Below are positions 48,641-62,399 of a stretch of 64,000 bases of DNA, piece after piece. Position 1 is the stretch's first letter; each line of letters begins with the position of its first letter. The notes beneath the pieces are model-generated. The model worked only from the letters and a program-made list of their open reading frames with translations, was not told the DNA's origin and did not search any database. Both the position numbers and the translations under genes were made by a program. Source of the DNA: Talpa occidentalis (lineage: Eukaryota > Chordata > Mammalia > Eulipotyphla > Talpidae); the NCBI RefSeq assembly GCF_014898055.3, contig NW_023603184.1, positions 107,126,615 to 107,190,614 of the forward strand, in the 5' to 3' direction.

Positions 48641-49689
48641 GCAAGGCACAGAGATTCAGCAGCCCTGAAACCTCCAAACCATCCCTGCGCCAGCCATCCC
48701 TGTGCCAGCTCTGCCATCCCCACACCATCTCTACATTATTGGAATAGCAGTCATGACCTCATCCTTGCAATGTGCTTGCATCTCACTAACTCCAAATGTC
48801 ATAAATGTAAACACGTGGACACTCCGTCCCAATGTGACCTGTTGACATAAAGAATGTAAGAAATAATATGAAAGCCTTATACATATTAAAATCTAGGTTT
48901 CTTCAAACTACTTTTGTGTGAGCATTTTTATACCACACATACACTATTTTTAAATGTCTCATTAGAAGCTTATCAGAAAACATCTACAATATTTAAGACC
49001 ATAGCTTGGTTTTTTATAGATACTTGTGGAAGATATGTAATAATTGCAGGGAAAATAGTCAGGGAATATAAAATTGCTATTCAGAAAAGCACACAATACC
49101 CAGAGGGGCTTCTTGTACTTATATATCTTTTTTTCATTTTCCAAAAATAATTCATCATCAAAATGCAACACCAATAACATGGATAATAAAGCATACTATT
49201 TTTTAATTTCTAGTAATATTCTCCAGTAGAGAAGAAACAGGGAAGGCTGTGAAAAATATGCTTAGAGCATTAATATTTAATTAATGTAATACGATACCAA
49301 AATGAGTAAATGTAAAAACCTTGTTCAAATTTAAAAGTTATTTCTATGCAACGAAAACATAGAATTGGTAATTCCAGAATGTTCTTACTGGACAACCTGG
49401 AGGGCAGAGAGAGCTTAATGTTTGGCCTAATAATAAGCAGAGCTTTGTGAAGGGCTAGTCATTTATTACCAGAGTGGGGTATTAATCCAAAGAGGCAAGG
49501 AGTAGCTTTCAATATGATTCATCACTAATTCAGCAAGGTTCCTCACTCTGTATCTTAGAACAGTCTAACAAGCTATGAAATTTCTTTAAAGTCAAAATGT
49601 GTACTTCTCCATCCACTTTCTGCTTTTCACCCAGATTCAGACTGTCAACAGTATAGTCTTATTCCTTCCTTAAACTGCTGTGTTTTTTT

Positions 49690-52470
49690 TTAATCTTTCA
49701 AATATTTATTGCAAGGGTAAAATTACAAATAGAGTAAGCAAAATGAACAAAAACATAAAACTGAAGAAAGTAGAGGAATTAATGAAAATAAAAGCAGAAA
49801 ATAATAAATGGGAAGACAGCCAGTAAAATTCATAAATAATTTCAGAAATGGTTTTTGTAGAGAAGAGCAATAAGAAACTAGCAAGTTTAATCAGAGGGAA
49901 TGCCCACAAACATATTCAAAGGGGTAAGGTATAATCACAGGAAAAAAATTAAAAGAATTATAATAGAATTCATTATACAATTCTAAGCTGATATATTTGA
50001 AAATCTGATGGAAATATGAGTTTTAAAGAAAATATAAATTAACAAAACTGAATCAAGATGAATGAGAAAATCTGAGTAAAACAATCACCACAAAAAAACA
50101 ATAACATCGTAATAGAATCATTTTCAGAAAAGTGCTAGGTCTGGACAGTTTCATAGGCAAATTCTTTCAAATCTTCAAGAGCAAAGTAACTTCTGTGCTA
50201 TTCAAACTATTTCAGAATCCAGAGGTTGATAGAAAATTCTCAAACATTTTTAAAGACCCAATATTCCTGATACCACATCCTAATAAAAATGGCACAAAAA
50301 TTAAAGTTAGAAAATAAGTCCCTCATGAAAATAGATGAACAAGATCCTAAATAAAAATATTGTGAGATTATGGGCCTCCCCGGTGGCGCAGCGGTTGAGC
50401 GCTGGGTTGCGAAGCTGCCCGTGACCTCTGCGGCGCCGGTTCGATCCCCGGCTGCTCCCCGGCCACCGGAGGAGGGTCCCACATGGCGCGCAGACCTCTC
50501 CTGCCGCCCGCTGCTCCCCTCAGCAGTGTACTTCGGTCCTTCTGCCTGCTCTGCACCCCGCTCTGGCTCTGGTGAATTCTCTCACCCTCCCGCGCTTCTG
50601 ACTGTACCCAGTGCATGTATAAACAAACAAACAAACAAGTAAAATAAATAAATAAAGCATGCCTCTATTTAAAAAAAAAAAAAAAAAAATATTGTGAGAT
50701 TAAGTGGATATACATATATTAGGAAATTAAATTTATGCAAATACGAAAAAATAACAAAGCATGGCCAACAATTTCTATTCAGGATGAACTGATTGTTCAA
50801 TGTTGCAAAATTGATTATTACAGACCTTTATATTAACTTGTAAAGGAAAAAAATATCATCACCTCAATATTTTAAAGAGTCACTGGATTCATAAATCCAA
50901 TATCTATTGGTTATGACACTATTAATAATCTATAACTTAACTCTTATACAAAGGATGTTAAAGTATGAAACAGCCCATACTTTTAAATGAAAGGAATCAA
51001 TATTCAGAAGGGATCAAGTATCCCTCCAAAATAATCTATAAAGTTTAATCTAGTAAAAACTGAAATGATACATGTGGAACTTTAAAAAGTAATCCTAAAA
51101 TTCAAGTGAAATGAGACGCATACAACAACCAACATTAAAAGAGACAAGAGAAATAGTCTATGATGATCAAAGTAAAGTTATATGGAAATGTAGTAATGAC
51201 ACAACATAATGGACCACAGGTCCAGAATTAGTCTATACAACATGGTAATAGTCATTAAAAAAAAAAAATAGGTGACATTTCAAATCTTCAGAAAAGGGTG
51301 GTTGGTTTAGGAACAAATTGTATTGGGATACATAGTTCACCATTTGCAGGTAGAGGGAAACCTTAAAAATTAGAAAACCTTTTTTAAAAATCCCAGAAAG
51401 GTTAATGAGAGGATTAAAAAAAATAAACTGTAAAACTCCCAGGGGGAATGTAGTAAATATTTAGATAGCTCTTAATTATAAAATTGCTTTCCAGCCATAA
51501 CACTAAATATGGAAATTGTGAGAGAGCCTTTGGATACCTATGAAATTAAAAACATCTATGTCTCAAGATATAAAACAACATTAAAACGCAAAACAAACTG
51601 GGAGACATGATTTGCAATGTTTTTGGTAGTCATGAGTATTCTAAATAGGGAAAGAATTCTCTCTAACTAAAATCAGAAAAATATACCTCTTAAAAATGTT
51701 CAGAAGTTCAGGAGCCCAGAAGCCAAATGAGGCTTGGCAGAAAAGGTTAAGCAAGGCCTTGAACAGTAGGAGGAGGCAGACAGACATAAGTGGTCTACCT
51801 GATACTCATCTCCCAGGGTGTATGCCTTTGTGTGATCCCCTTCCACTGAGTAGGGGTGGTACCCTTAGCTTGCTCTTACCTGACAGAATACTACAAAGGT
51901 GACAGGTTGCATATGATTAATGCAGGGGATCATTTTACAGAGGATACTCTGTCTCTCTTGCAGGCATTGCAGAATTAGCTGCCATTTTGTGAGCTGACCT
52001 ACGTCAATGGCCATGTAATAAGCATCAGAAGAGGGTCTTTGGTCAGCAGTTAACAAGAAACTAAGGCTTTTACTCTTAACAGCCTGTAAGAAACTGAAAA
52101 CTGCCAGCAACCACATGAACTTGAAAGCAGGTCCTTCCTAAGTTTTGCATTGAATCTAGAGCCCTAACAAACACCTTCCTGGTAGCATTGAAAGTCCCGG
52201 AAATCAAACCTCTACTCCCAACTCATAGAAACGATAAGAAAATAAATGTGTTCTGTTCTAAGCTGCTAAAAAATTGATTAAAGATATGAACAGTCATTCA
52301 CCAAAAATGAAATACATATAACTTTAATAACATGAAAAATGTTCAGTATAATTATCAAGGAAATATAAATTAAAATGACAATGAGTTATCATATTTCTCC
52401 TACTATATTGACAAATAACATGAATAAAATTAATACTTAAACAATAGTAATGTGGGGAAACAGGTATCTC
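49690..52470 (+). repeat. Old L1 ORF2 region, decayed
   Basis: Runs such as 'gctaggtctggacagtttca', 'ttcaaactatttcagaatcc' and 'aataatggaccacaggtccag'-like text mark ORF2. It is interrupted by a SINE at 50372-50686. The 51690-52260 part is not recognisable and may be a separate insertion. Confidence 0.65.
50372..50686 (+). repeat. Full-length tRNA-derived SINE, younger subfamily
   Basis: Starts GGGCCTCCCCGGTGGCGCAG, has the B box GGTTCGATCCCC, and ends with CAAACAAACAAACAAG and a further A tail. A perfect 16-bp duplication, aaatattgtgagatta, is at 50355-50370 and 50687-50702. Confidence 0.97.
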
Positions 52471-52489
52471 TTCAAGGAGATTAACTGAT

Positions 52490-53015
52490 AAGCAATTTAC
52501 AGATTCAATGCTATTCCAATAAAAATTTTAATGACATTCTTCAAAGAAATAGAACAAATATTGATGAAATTCATATGGAGCCACCAAAAACCCTGAATAT
52601 CCAAGGATCTCCTGAAAAAAAAAAAAAGAAGAAGGGAATGGAGGCATCACACTCCCAGACTTCAAACTATACTACAAAGCCATAATAATCAAAACTGCAT
52701 GGTACTGGAACAAGAACGGACACACGGACCAATGAAACCAAATAGAAAATCCAGAAATAAACGCACAGATTTATGGTCAACTAATCTTTGACAAAGGGGC
52801 AAAGAATATGCAATGGAGCAAAGAAAATTTGTTCAATAAATGGTGCTGGGAAAACCAGGTCACTACGTGCAAAAGAATGAAACTTGACTACTACCTCACA
52901 TCATGCACGAAAACAATCTCAAAATGAATTAAAGAACTAGACATAAGACCTGAATCCATGAAAAATATAGAAGGAAATATAGGCAAAACACTACATGACA
53001 TACACCTCAGTAACA

Positions 53016-53051
<36 letters not shown>

Positions 53052-54100
53052 CACCCAAAGCAGTGATAGTGAAGGCAAAGATAAACAGCTGGGACTACAT
53101 CAAATTAAAGAGCTTCTGTACAGCATAAGAGACAGTAACCAAAACAAAGAGACACCACACCGATTAGGAGAAAATTTTTGCACACAACACTAATGATAAA
53201 GGACTGATCACAAAAATCTGCAAAGAGCTGATGAGACTCAACAAAAACAAAGAAAATAATCCAGTCAAAAAATGGGCAGAAGAGCTAAAAAGAAACTTCT
53301 CCAAGGAGGAAATGCAAATGGCCAACAGGCATATGAAAAAATATCCAACATCACTTGTAATCAGGGAAATGCAAATCAAAACTGCAATGAGATACCATCT
53401 TACACCAGTGAGAATGGCACATATTAAAAAAACTAGCAACAACAAATGTTGGTGAAGATGTGGAAAAAAAGGAACTCTCCTGCACTGCTGGTGGGAGTGC
53501 AAACCGGTCCAACCACCATGGAGAGCTGTGTGGAGATTCCTCAGCCTGCTAAAGATGGAGGTTCCATATGATCCAGCAATTCCACTCCTAGGTATTTACC
53601 CAAAGGACACAGACACATCAATTCCAAAGAGCACCTGCACCCCTATGTTTATAGCAGCACTATTTACAATAAGTAAGCTATGGAAACAACCCAAATTCCC
53701 CAAAATAGATGACTGGATCAAAAAGATGTGGTACTTACACACAATGGACTATTACTCAGCAATCAAAAAGATAAACTCATGCAATTTGCAGCAACATAGA
53801 CGGAGCTGGAAGGGATCATGCTCAGCAAAATAAGCCAAAAAGAAAAACACCAGATGGTCTCACTCACAGCAGGAATCTAGAAAACCTAAATAAGGGACCA
53901 GGAAAAAGACAAATTATAATAAAGTAAAAATCAAAATCAACAAGCAACTATAAACCAGAGACACACTACAGGGAGGGGAGAAGGGAATAGGATCAAAAAA
54001 GGGGAAGGGTAATTGTACAGGGACTATAACCAAGATGAAAATGCATAGATTGCGCAAAAATGAAAAATGATGTAAAAAATATATAAAATAAATTTAAAAG
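52490..54100 (+). repeat. Young, 5'-truncated L1 (end of ORF2 and 3' UTR)
   Basis: ORF2 text is easy to read: [18 protein letters not shown], then MFIAALFTISKLWKQP, then WIKKMWYLHTMDYYSAIKK. An earlier frame gives [21 protein letters not shown] run of 34 T at 53018-53051 falls in frame and would encode 11 phenylalanines. A stop follows at ...KSFCTA and frameshifts are present, so it is dead. The 3' UTR 'aatcaaaatcaacaagcaac' and the final A-rich end near 54100 define the tail. Confidence 0.93.
53018..53051. repeat. T34 tract inside L1 ORF2
   Basis: Thirty-four T in a row, preceded by 'gtaacatc' and followed by 'cacccaaagc'. It sits where consensus L1 has a short T-poor segment. Confidence 0.97.
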
Positions 54101-55059
54101 GAGTAGTTTTGTAAAATGTATTATATACCATTAAAAAGTACAGCCCTTCATCTTTATCATTCTTAAACATTTATCTTAAGAAAACAATCAGCCAGGTTTA
54201 TTCAATTGTGCTCATGTTTTACCAAGAGTGAATTTACATTTGTAAAGTTTGAAATTTATACATTTGGGAAGGGATTCCTTTAAGAAAAATAATTAAGAAA
54301 ACAAAATTAATTACAAAAATAGTTTTTCAAAATAATAAAAGAAATTATAATAGATTACAAATTTTTGATAGTTGACAACTATCACAAAAATCATAACATC
54401 CAGAAAAGTAACAATATTTATACTGATATTTCTCAATTTTTGACAGCATGCTTTCTGATTACCTTTGCAGATAATAGTTTGACTACTACTTCTCTATGAA
54501 CATACAGAAAGGTAATTCAGTCTTCTCTAGCATGTTCTATCAAAATTTATATTATTGATGGTTATAATATATATTATTTAAAACCTCATCCACGATGTAT
54601 TCCTTTTGCAGTACTAATATAGGTCTGCCATGCAAATGCAGGAATTCTGATAATTTATACCTTGCATAATTCCCACCTAACAATAGTAAAGGAAAGAAAG
54701 CATGGTGTGTGTATCACTGTATATGTGGTATTATCAAGTCTGCTACTGACAGGAGAGAGCTTGTGCTCTGTGCATCTAAACATCTATGAAGCCAATTTTT
54801 ATACATCTGATCAATGGAAGAAGTTCCCATAGACTAGATTCTGGCTTCATATATACTCACCTTCTTTTACTTCCACTGTACATACTTCCTGGGCTACAGA
54901 AGTAGAACACATTCATACTGGAGTGTGACCTTGAATCTTTGTGTCAGGATGCTGAATTAGTCAGGATAGTGGGTGAAAGAGAAGCCACTCTTACCATATA
55001 AGCAATAACTTAATTCTACATAAAAGAGAATGAAACCACATAAATATAGCTTCCTAACT

Positions 55060-56100
55060 CAAACTAAATGCATCCCCAACTTGACCTCTCTGTTAATAAA
55101 TCCCAAAAATGTCTGTGATTCCCCCATCTGATAATTACTTGTTTAGCGTTCCCTAAGGCTTAACCTGGGAATTTCTATCTTACTCTCTTCTTATCCTAGG
55201 AAGTCTTATCCACAATACTGAGTTAAATTCTCTCTACATGCCTATGATCCCTAAATTTGTATTTCTAACAGAGTTCTCCTTTGGAAACTAGATACAACAG
55301 CTTGTTCAATATTTTCACTCAGATGTTTCAAAAGCATTTCAACTACTTCAACTAAAATAGCTTTCACAACTGACAATGGACAACTTATTTCTCTTTCAAC
55401 AGGAATGTGGTATGTTAGAGCATTCACCAACTTTGAAACAAGGGCTGAATCCAAAAGCCGAGGAGCCATGCTTCATACCTAATGCATCACCAAGTCCTAT
55501 TGATTTTGTGGTAGTTACCTCTCAAAATTGTCTGCTTCCCTGATCATCACTTCCCACTCCTTGACCTCAACCCCACCAAACTACCCTCATGGCTCTTCCT
55601 GTTGCCCAAAGAACCTGGCATTCAAAGCCCTTTACAATCTGACCCAAGATACTTTCTAGACTCATCCTCCCACTCTTGTCCTCTCCAGCCCTCATATGCT
55701 AGCCACAGCAGGTTATTCACTCCTATGCATAATAAAGTTTTATATCCTCTATTTTGTTCATTATTCTTCTCTCATTCTAGAATGTTCTTGCCTACTTTGC
55801 TCATATGTCAGCCAAACTCTACTTATTTTACAAAGGCCCACTTCAAATATCATTTTGATGAAAACTTCCTGGGCCTTTCCTTTGCCCATTTTCTCTCTGC
55901 TACTCTCTTCACTCTGCCAAACAAATAAATGGTACTTCATCATGCTTTTATAGCTCTTTGTACATACCTCTAATATAGCTTTTTTATACTGTAATTCACT
56001 TTTGTCAATATCTGTTATCTTCGATGGTGAATTGCTTGAGGCCAGAGACAAAGGCTGACTCATCTATGTGTCCTTGTTCTTCTGCACAAGGTAAGATCTC
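55060..56100 (+). repeat. L2 fragment
   Basis: Contains 'aagccctttacaatctgacc', 'ctagaatgttcttgcctact', 'aacttcctgggcctttcctt', 'agctctttgtacatacctct' and 'ttgaggccagagacaaaggc'. This is the classic L2 3' order. Confidence 0.8.
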
Positions 56101-57415
56101 AATATACGTTTCTACAGCATATTTCAAAATTCTTTCTGCTACAAGTGAGCAAGATCCCAACTGGACGTGGTTAAGTAGAAAAGAGAAATTAACTTGTCAA
56201 ATACATGGGTAGAACTAGCTCCACCAAGTGCCAAAGAAGAGATTGGGTGAGATCAAGAAAATGCTGGTCCTTCTATGTCAGTTCCCCTGTGTGTGGATTT
56301 ATCCTCAAGTACCACAGTAACTAAAGACTGTTATTCAAAGTGAATAACAAGATGTAGTGAGGGGGCTTTTTACCTCCCCTATTTGTACAAAAATGATAGG
56401 CCTGACTCTCATTGGCTCAAATCAGGTTACATGGTCATCACATAACCAATCCCTGGAGCCAAAGAAAACCATTCCTCCAATAGGCCTGAACTGAGCCACA
56501 TGCACATCATCGAGTTTGGGGTGCAAAGAAACTAAGAATAGAAGATAGGATAATTCTCAAGGCAAAAATCAAGGCCTACCATGCTGATTGTCCCAAATAA
56601 TAGGTGTACACACTATTTTAAAATACTCTTGGGGAAGGTTATCATTAACCTTCCTTTTCTTAGACAGATTTTTAGTGTTAACTCACTTAATTAAAATTCT
56701 TTATGAAATTTGAAACCCATCCCTAAAAATATTTCTGGGGTCTTAAGAGCATCGGGCTGGTGTTTCTGAACACCCAGCATAATACTTAGCACTGAGTAGC
56801 TGCTTAAGCAGCATATGTGAAATAAGTAAAAGGCTGAATCAACAAACAACACAGTTTGCAAAATCATATCTAAGTGTATAGAGAAAATGTCATAAATACA
56901 TTCCTTAACCAGGACCAGAAACGTAGACCTGCTTTACCCTAAAGTATAGTGCATTATTTGACAAGTGACCACAAGGGGGACACAACTCATGCTTGTTTAA
57001 AGAAAAATCTGCAATTTTTTCCCATCTCCTTTCCTTTTTCTTTTCTTACAAAGTTCAGAATATGGGACATTGTTTTAAATTCTTGTCTTCACTTACTAAA
57101 ACCAACTATAATATGATTATGTATGAACCTAAATTGTATTTTGGACTCACTTCTATATATTACAGCATCTGCGACCATGATTAAATCAAAGTGTGGTGCA
57201 TGTTGACACTATGGAAGTACTGACTACCAAACAGAGTTCTGCCTGAGCTAGAAAAAATAATGTTGGTTTTTTTGGTCTTCAAGGGCAAAAACTTCCCCTA
57301 TGAAGATCTCCCGCAGACCTTCTCTGCCAGCAAGTTGATGCCATGACTGTTCTAATGCTTATACACTGACTATGGAAGTTAGACAGAACTATCAGCTCAA
57401 GAATTTATAAGATCA

Positions 57416-57693
57416 GGGCCTCTCTGGTGGCACAAGGGGTTAAGCACAGCACTATGAAGCTATCTGCAACCTTTACAGCACAAGTTCGAGAGTTCAATCC
57501 CCTGGCCAGCCAGGGAGCTACCCACAGGGTGCAGCAGACCTCTCCTGACTTGCCCGCTGCTCCCCTCAGCAGTATATTTCAGTCAGTCTGCCTTTTCTGT
57601 TCCCCACTCTCTGATGAATCCTCTCACCCCCCACCCCACATCTGTGGCCTGTACTCCAGTTTTTGTATGCATAAATTAAAAAAATCCTTAAAA
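57416..57693 (+). repeat. tRNA-derived SINE, older subfamily
   Basis: Starts GGGCCTCTCTGGTGGCACAA and ends TTTTTGTATGCATAAATTAA. The perfect 17-bp duplication aagaatttataagatca is at 57399-57415 and 57694-57710. Divergence inside with a perfect duplication outside is notable. Confidence 0.96.
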
Positions 57694-59411
57694 AAGAATT
57701 TATAAGATCACAATTAAATGAATCTTTAGTAACTGCATCAACCTTGAGAAATGAAAACAACTATATTTTAAATAACCTGAGCTTAAGACTGAGTTTTAAA
57801 GAGGGTGGCAGTATTTTAAAGCCTGCTGGGATGAACTTGAAGCTTCATCTTTGTAAGGACGAGACTGATTTTAGTTCATAACTCCCATGGGGTGGTGCCT
57901 ATGGTTTGCTTTCTCTGTATCTTAACATTTATATGCTTGACTTTTTCTTAGGTTACTTTTACACTTGCTCTCAGTTAAACTACTTCAGGAGATTGTGTGT
58001 GGGTGAATGCGGGCGTATGGGGAGGGAGACTTAGTTTTGTAGTTGAATAAATCTGTTTAGAATTTATAAAGCTTCTCCCTTTACACACACCCAACCTCAC
58101 ATCAAACTCCCAGTGCAGAAATCACAGTTCACAGCGTGGCTTTTGCTCCAGCCTGCTTCTATGCAGGAATCGAAAGACATTAAGATTTGTAAATAAGTAG
58201 CTGCTATTTGAGCAATAATGTACAAGTTTGTACAAGTTATTTACTTAATAAACCAAGTTCCAGGATAAATACGATTATCATAAACAAAATACACTTCTGA
58301 CAGGGAACAGAAATGAATCACCATTTACAAGTTTGACAGAATAAGTGTGGGCTGCTCACTTTGTCAGTATATGTGTGTGATTTGGCAGTAATACTTTAAA
58401 TTTCTCTTTGCGCAGTTTGAAGCTTATTCTTTGAGGTTAAAATTGATCAATTAATTATGTGCAATTCAACAGCTATCTCACAATATCATTATATATTTGT
58501 GCTGCTCCTCATAAAATGACTAGTATTTCTAAAGTTAATTTTCCAGATAAATTTGAGAAGATACATTAGTGATAAATTTACTTCTTAAAGTTCTTCAGTG
58601 TATGCAGTAGACAGCCCATGCATGCTTATAAAGCAGGGACAAATTGAATTAGCAGCTGCACAATGTCTACCTTACAGGTAAGCAATCACCATAGCCAGTA
58701 TCTGTGTGAGTGAGTAGTGAACAACTCAAACCAGGTCAGGAGTGACTAAATGAACAAGCAAATTAATAAATAAGTAAATTCCTAGAAGAGCCCCAGTATC
58801 TACCTGGAGGGATGTCCAGATCAAATGTAGAAGCAGTACTCAGAGTAAAAAGTAGAATACTAAAGAACTATCAAGATTCCACTCTCTGGAAATAAGGAGC
58901 ACAGAAAAGGAGAAAGAGTAGACAATCTCACCCCAAGATTCAGAGTATTCACATTCATACATGCACACTAACTGACCATGGCCCAGAATTCTTTTGGGAG
59001 TTCTGAATAAAACACAGACACTGGTCGTTCTGACCAGCACGACCTGCATCCCAAAGAGGATTCATGAACTGACTGAGACCTTCCTTGTCAGGATCTACAA
59101 AGGACTATGGAGAGCCCGGAGTCTTAACTGACATCTGAACCAAAGCAGCAAAAGCTCCTGAACTTTCTCATTAAAGAGAGTCCTGCACTGCAGTTTGTTA
59201 GCCAGGCTCACCTCTCCTTCAAATTTTCGGTCATTCCCATATTTTTCACTATCGAGAACATCTTTAGTTATTTTTTCCCCTTCAGAGTATCATCTTTTAA
59301 AATCTTCAACTTTCTCTAAATATTCTATTATAATTTGCTCTTCTTTGTTTTAATTCATGAAAGACATATATAAGTGGCACTCTGGGTTTCTGATAAGAAT
59401 GTTGATAACAC

Positions 59412-59527
59412 GGGCCTCCCCTGGTGGCGCAACGGTTGAGCGCTGGGCTGCGAGGCTGCCCGTAGCCTCTGCGGCGCTGGTTCATTCCCCGGCCGCCGGC
59501 AAGGGTCCCACAAAAAAAAAAAAAAAA
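59412..59527 (+). repeat. Head-only SINE with poly(A)
   Basis: GGGCCTCCCCTGGTGGCGCA to GGGTCCCACA followed by about 17 A. The duplication is agaatgttgataacac at 59396-59411 and agaatgtcgataacac at 59528-59543, one mismatch. It stops at the same base as the copy at 37361-37490. Confidence 0.95.
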
Positions 59528-62399
59528 AGAATGTCGATAACACTCTCACCTAAAGACATGAAGAATCTTATTTTACTTAATCTCCATAGACTCGTTCTGA
59601 ATCTACATATCATCTGTTAGTCCTTTCGAATCAATTAAACTATTTGTGGATCTCATCTCTTACCAACCACTTATTAATGTCCCAACTGTTTCCACCACTA
59701 GTGTCTTTTCAGACTGGTAGGGCCCAGGAGTCTCTGCACTGGGAATCACTGGGCTAAAATAACAATAAATTTGCATAGGTCTGAAAATTATAATAGAACA
59801 ATTCAGTTGTAGTGAGTCTTGCCGTGGCACATCATTTTAAGTGTTGATGTAGGTATGAAACTTTTAAGGTAGTGCTTTTGCTTTTGGTATGACACCTGGT
59901 GGCCTCAAACTGGTGTCTTAGCCCACAGCAAGTCCAGGGCTGCACATGTTCAGAGGCAACACACGACAAATCAAAGGCAATACCCACAGACCACATGGAT
60001 TAACTACTCCTCCACTCCCACTCAAGGTGGTGCTCCTGCCTCTTGCCTATTGGCCTGAGGCCATGTCCCAGGATCCTTGAGAAGCAGATGTATGACTCAG
60101 AACTAGAAGACCTGGCTTTGTTTTCTGGCCTCAACCAGAATGTGACATAGAGTAAGATAATTAACTTCAGCCAAAGGGAGTGATAAGGATCTCAGTGCCA
60201 CCTCCTTATCACAGTCATCTATCAGAAAGACCTAATCAGCTATCAACCTGTTCCTCCATTGTCTGGAACCTAAAACCATGCTTTAGGATACTCTGTCTCA
60301 CCATTATATAATTTTGCTTTACTTTCCCCTCACACTCCTTGGGGCAATTCAGTTTCTTCTGTAGATATCTATGTAGTTATCTTAGCCTGCTGTCAAAAGG
60401 AACATAAAAAAAGATAGGTGGGGTGTCACTTAAGGAGTGTGCAGAACTCACAGGGAGAAAAAAGGCAAGAGTATGTCTTACTAGGCAGATTAAAGTTTGA
60501 AAATATTAGTGAGTCTCAAGCCATGATAGAGAATTTTCTATTTTTTCCCTTGTTCTCCTAGAATACACTGTTCATGTATTCTGTGCCTGGTCTATTTTGA
60601 GCTTAGTTGTATGTCAGCACTTGTGTGACAATGTCAGAGCCACAGTCTGTCATTTCACATTCTACTAGTGATACTCGGTTCTATTTTTCATTCCATTTCT
60701 AGAAAATAACTGTCATTCTAATTCCATAGTTTGAAATCATGGAGAGAGAGCCATCTCTGCTCTTGGTGCACTTTAAACAGAGCATCTTGTAACTCACTGC
60801 TGTATCATTTCTCCACTGCTCACAGATCTCCCCAAATGTGAAAACATGTTGAGAAGGACAAATTCCTGATGTTGTCCCATCACAGATGCTCTGCCATGGA
60901 TAAGTGAATATTTGAAGTCTCTTGGATTGGAAATGTTTTTTGTTATTCTCAGGGCTTTAAAAAAATGAAAGAATACATTTATTAAATTATTTTGTATTTT
61001 GAAGACCCCCTCTGATATTCTGGGGAGCTATAACTTTTTGAAAGTTTGGGCTGCTAGTGGGACCATTAGGGCTAATTACTAAGTCCCTAAAAAAATGAGA
61101 GGTATCTCTTGACACATTTCTATAAGAGAAAGTTGTGGATGCTTTGGCAGCACCATGTAGGCATGTACAGATCACCCCTTGCTGGAAGAGACGTGGCTTA
61201 TACCTGTTGACGCAGCTCCTTTTACTTAGCGAAGTGACCTGATTTGGATAATGAATTTTATGGCCACTCTATCTCTAATACCCTTAGTTATTTAAGCCAA
61301 CTCTGAGGGAGACATGAAAAGTAAGATTTGATAAACAGAGAAGCAATTAAAGATAAAAATTTAATAACAGAGTGCAAGAATTATTGGCATTAAGTTGTGG
61401 CTCTTTTCTTGTGGAATCTATTCTATGAAGTTGATCTAAAATTGCTTTCTATCTTTTCTTTTCCCAAAGTTGCAATGATATGAACAAAAAGAATATTTTA
61501 ACTTTGTTTTGCCTCCAAGGTGAAGAGAAGAGCCTATATTCCTCAGACAGAAAGCCGACTCACCGCTCATCCAATACAAAGGCAGCTCCAAGAAATAGAG
61601 AGGGGGCTATGGGCTTAATTTTCTAAAGAGCCCCAACCACCTAACGGTCACTGGCAAAAACACTAGGTGTAGTGAATGAGAGAAAAGTACTCATCATATA
61701 AAGACAGGCAAACATCACTAATTGTTAGTATACGCAAACTCTCTTTAGCTTGCAAGTATAGGTGTAAACAGGAGAGAGGGCTTACTAGAGAGGGTGGGAG
61801 ATTTAGAGTGGAAAAGAGGGGGGAAGACTATTAGAATAAAAAGGAAGGACCCATGGAGTGTGGAGAGGTGTGGAAGGGGAGAGTGAAGAGTAACATGAGC
61901 TAAATTTGGATCTGCTGACTATGTGGGAGTTTAGGGGATTTGCTCCTTACGACGTCTCTGAAAGCAGTCCCATAACAGAAACCCAAGCTGAAAGTGCGTA
62001 TTTTTTAAAGGGGAAAGACATCACCACACATTGGAATTCCAAGGCAAAGGGGCAGGGTTGGTTAATTCAGGCTCCACAGTCCCTTCTAGCACCTCTACCC
62101 TCCTATTCTTCCACCCATGCCAATTCAAGTGTTATATCAATCCCTGACTCAGCTTTCATCCTTCATGTTTCAAAAGAAGCAGCTTTGTTTTTTCCCAAGA
62201 CACAATAAGGAAACTCTTTTCAGAAGATTCTCTCAAAATATTTCATTGCATTTTGTAACTTCACTGAAACTATTCCTTGGCAAGGAAAATAGGACCACCC
62301 TATGGCTTCATCAACCACAATTCACCCTCCTGGGGCTCAGGATGAGACCTTCTTCCAGATCTGTGGTAGTAAGGTGGAAGGAGGAAAAAGGAGTGTCTG

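Noticed and set aside
50370..50642. A 90-codon frame across a SINE (MGLPGGAAVERWVAK...)
   Set aside because: It is the SINE head and body translated. The same kind of peptide occurs at 31211 and 43975 only because the same SINE is there.
53528..53833. Protein-like frame [20 protein letters not shown]
   Set aside because: This is the C-terminal part of L1 ORF2 in a dead, truncated copy, not a host gene.
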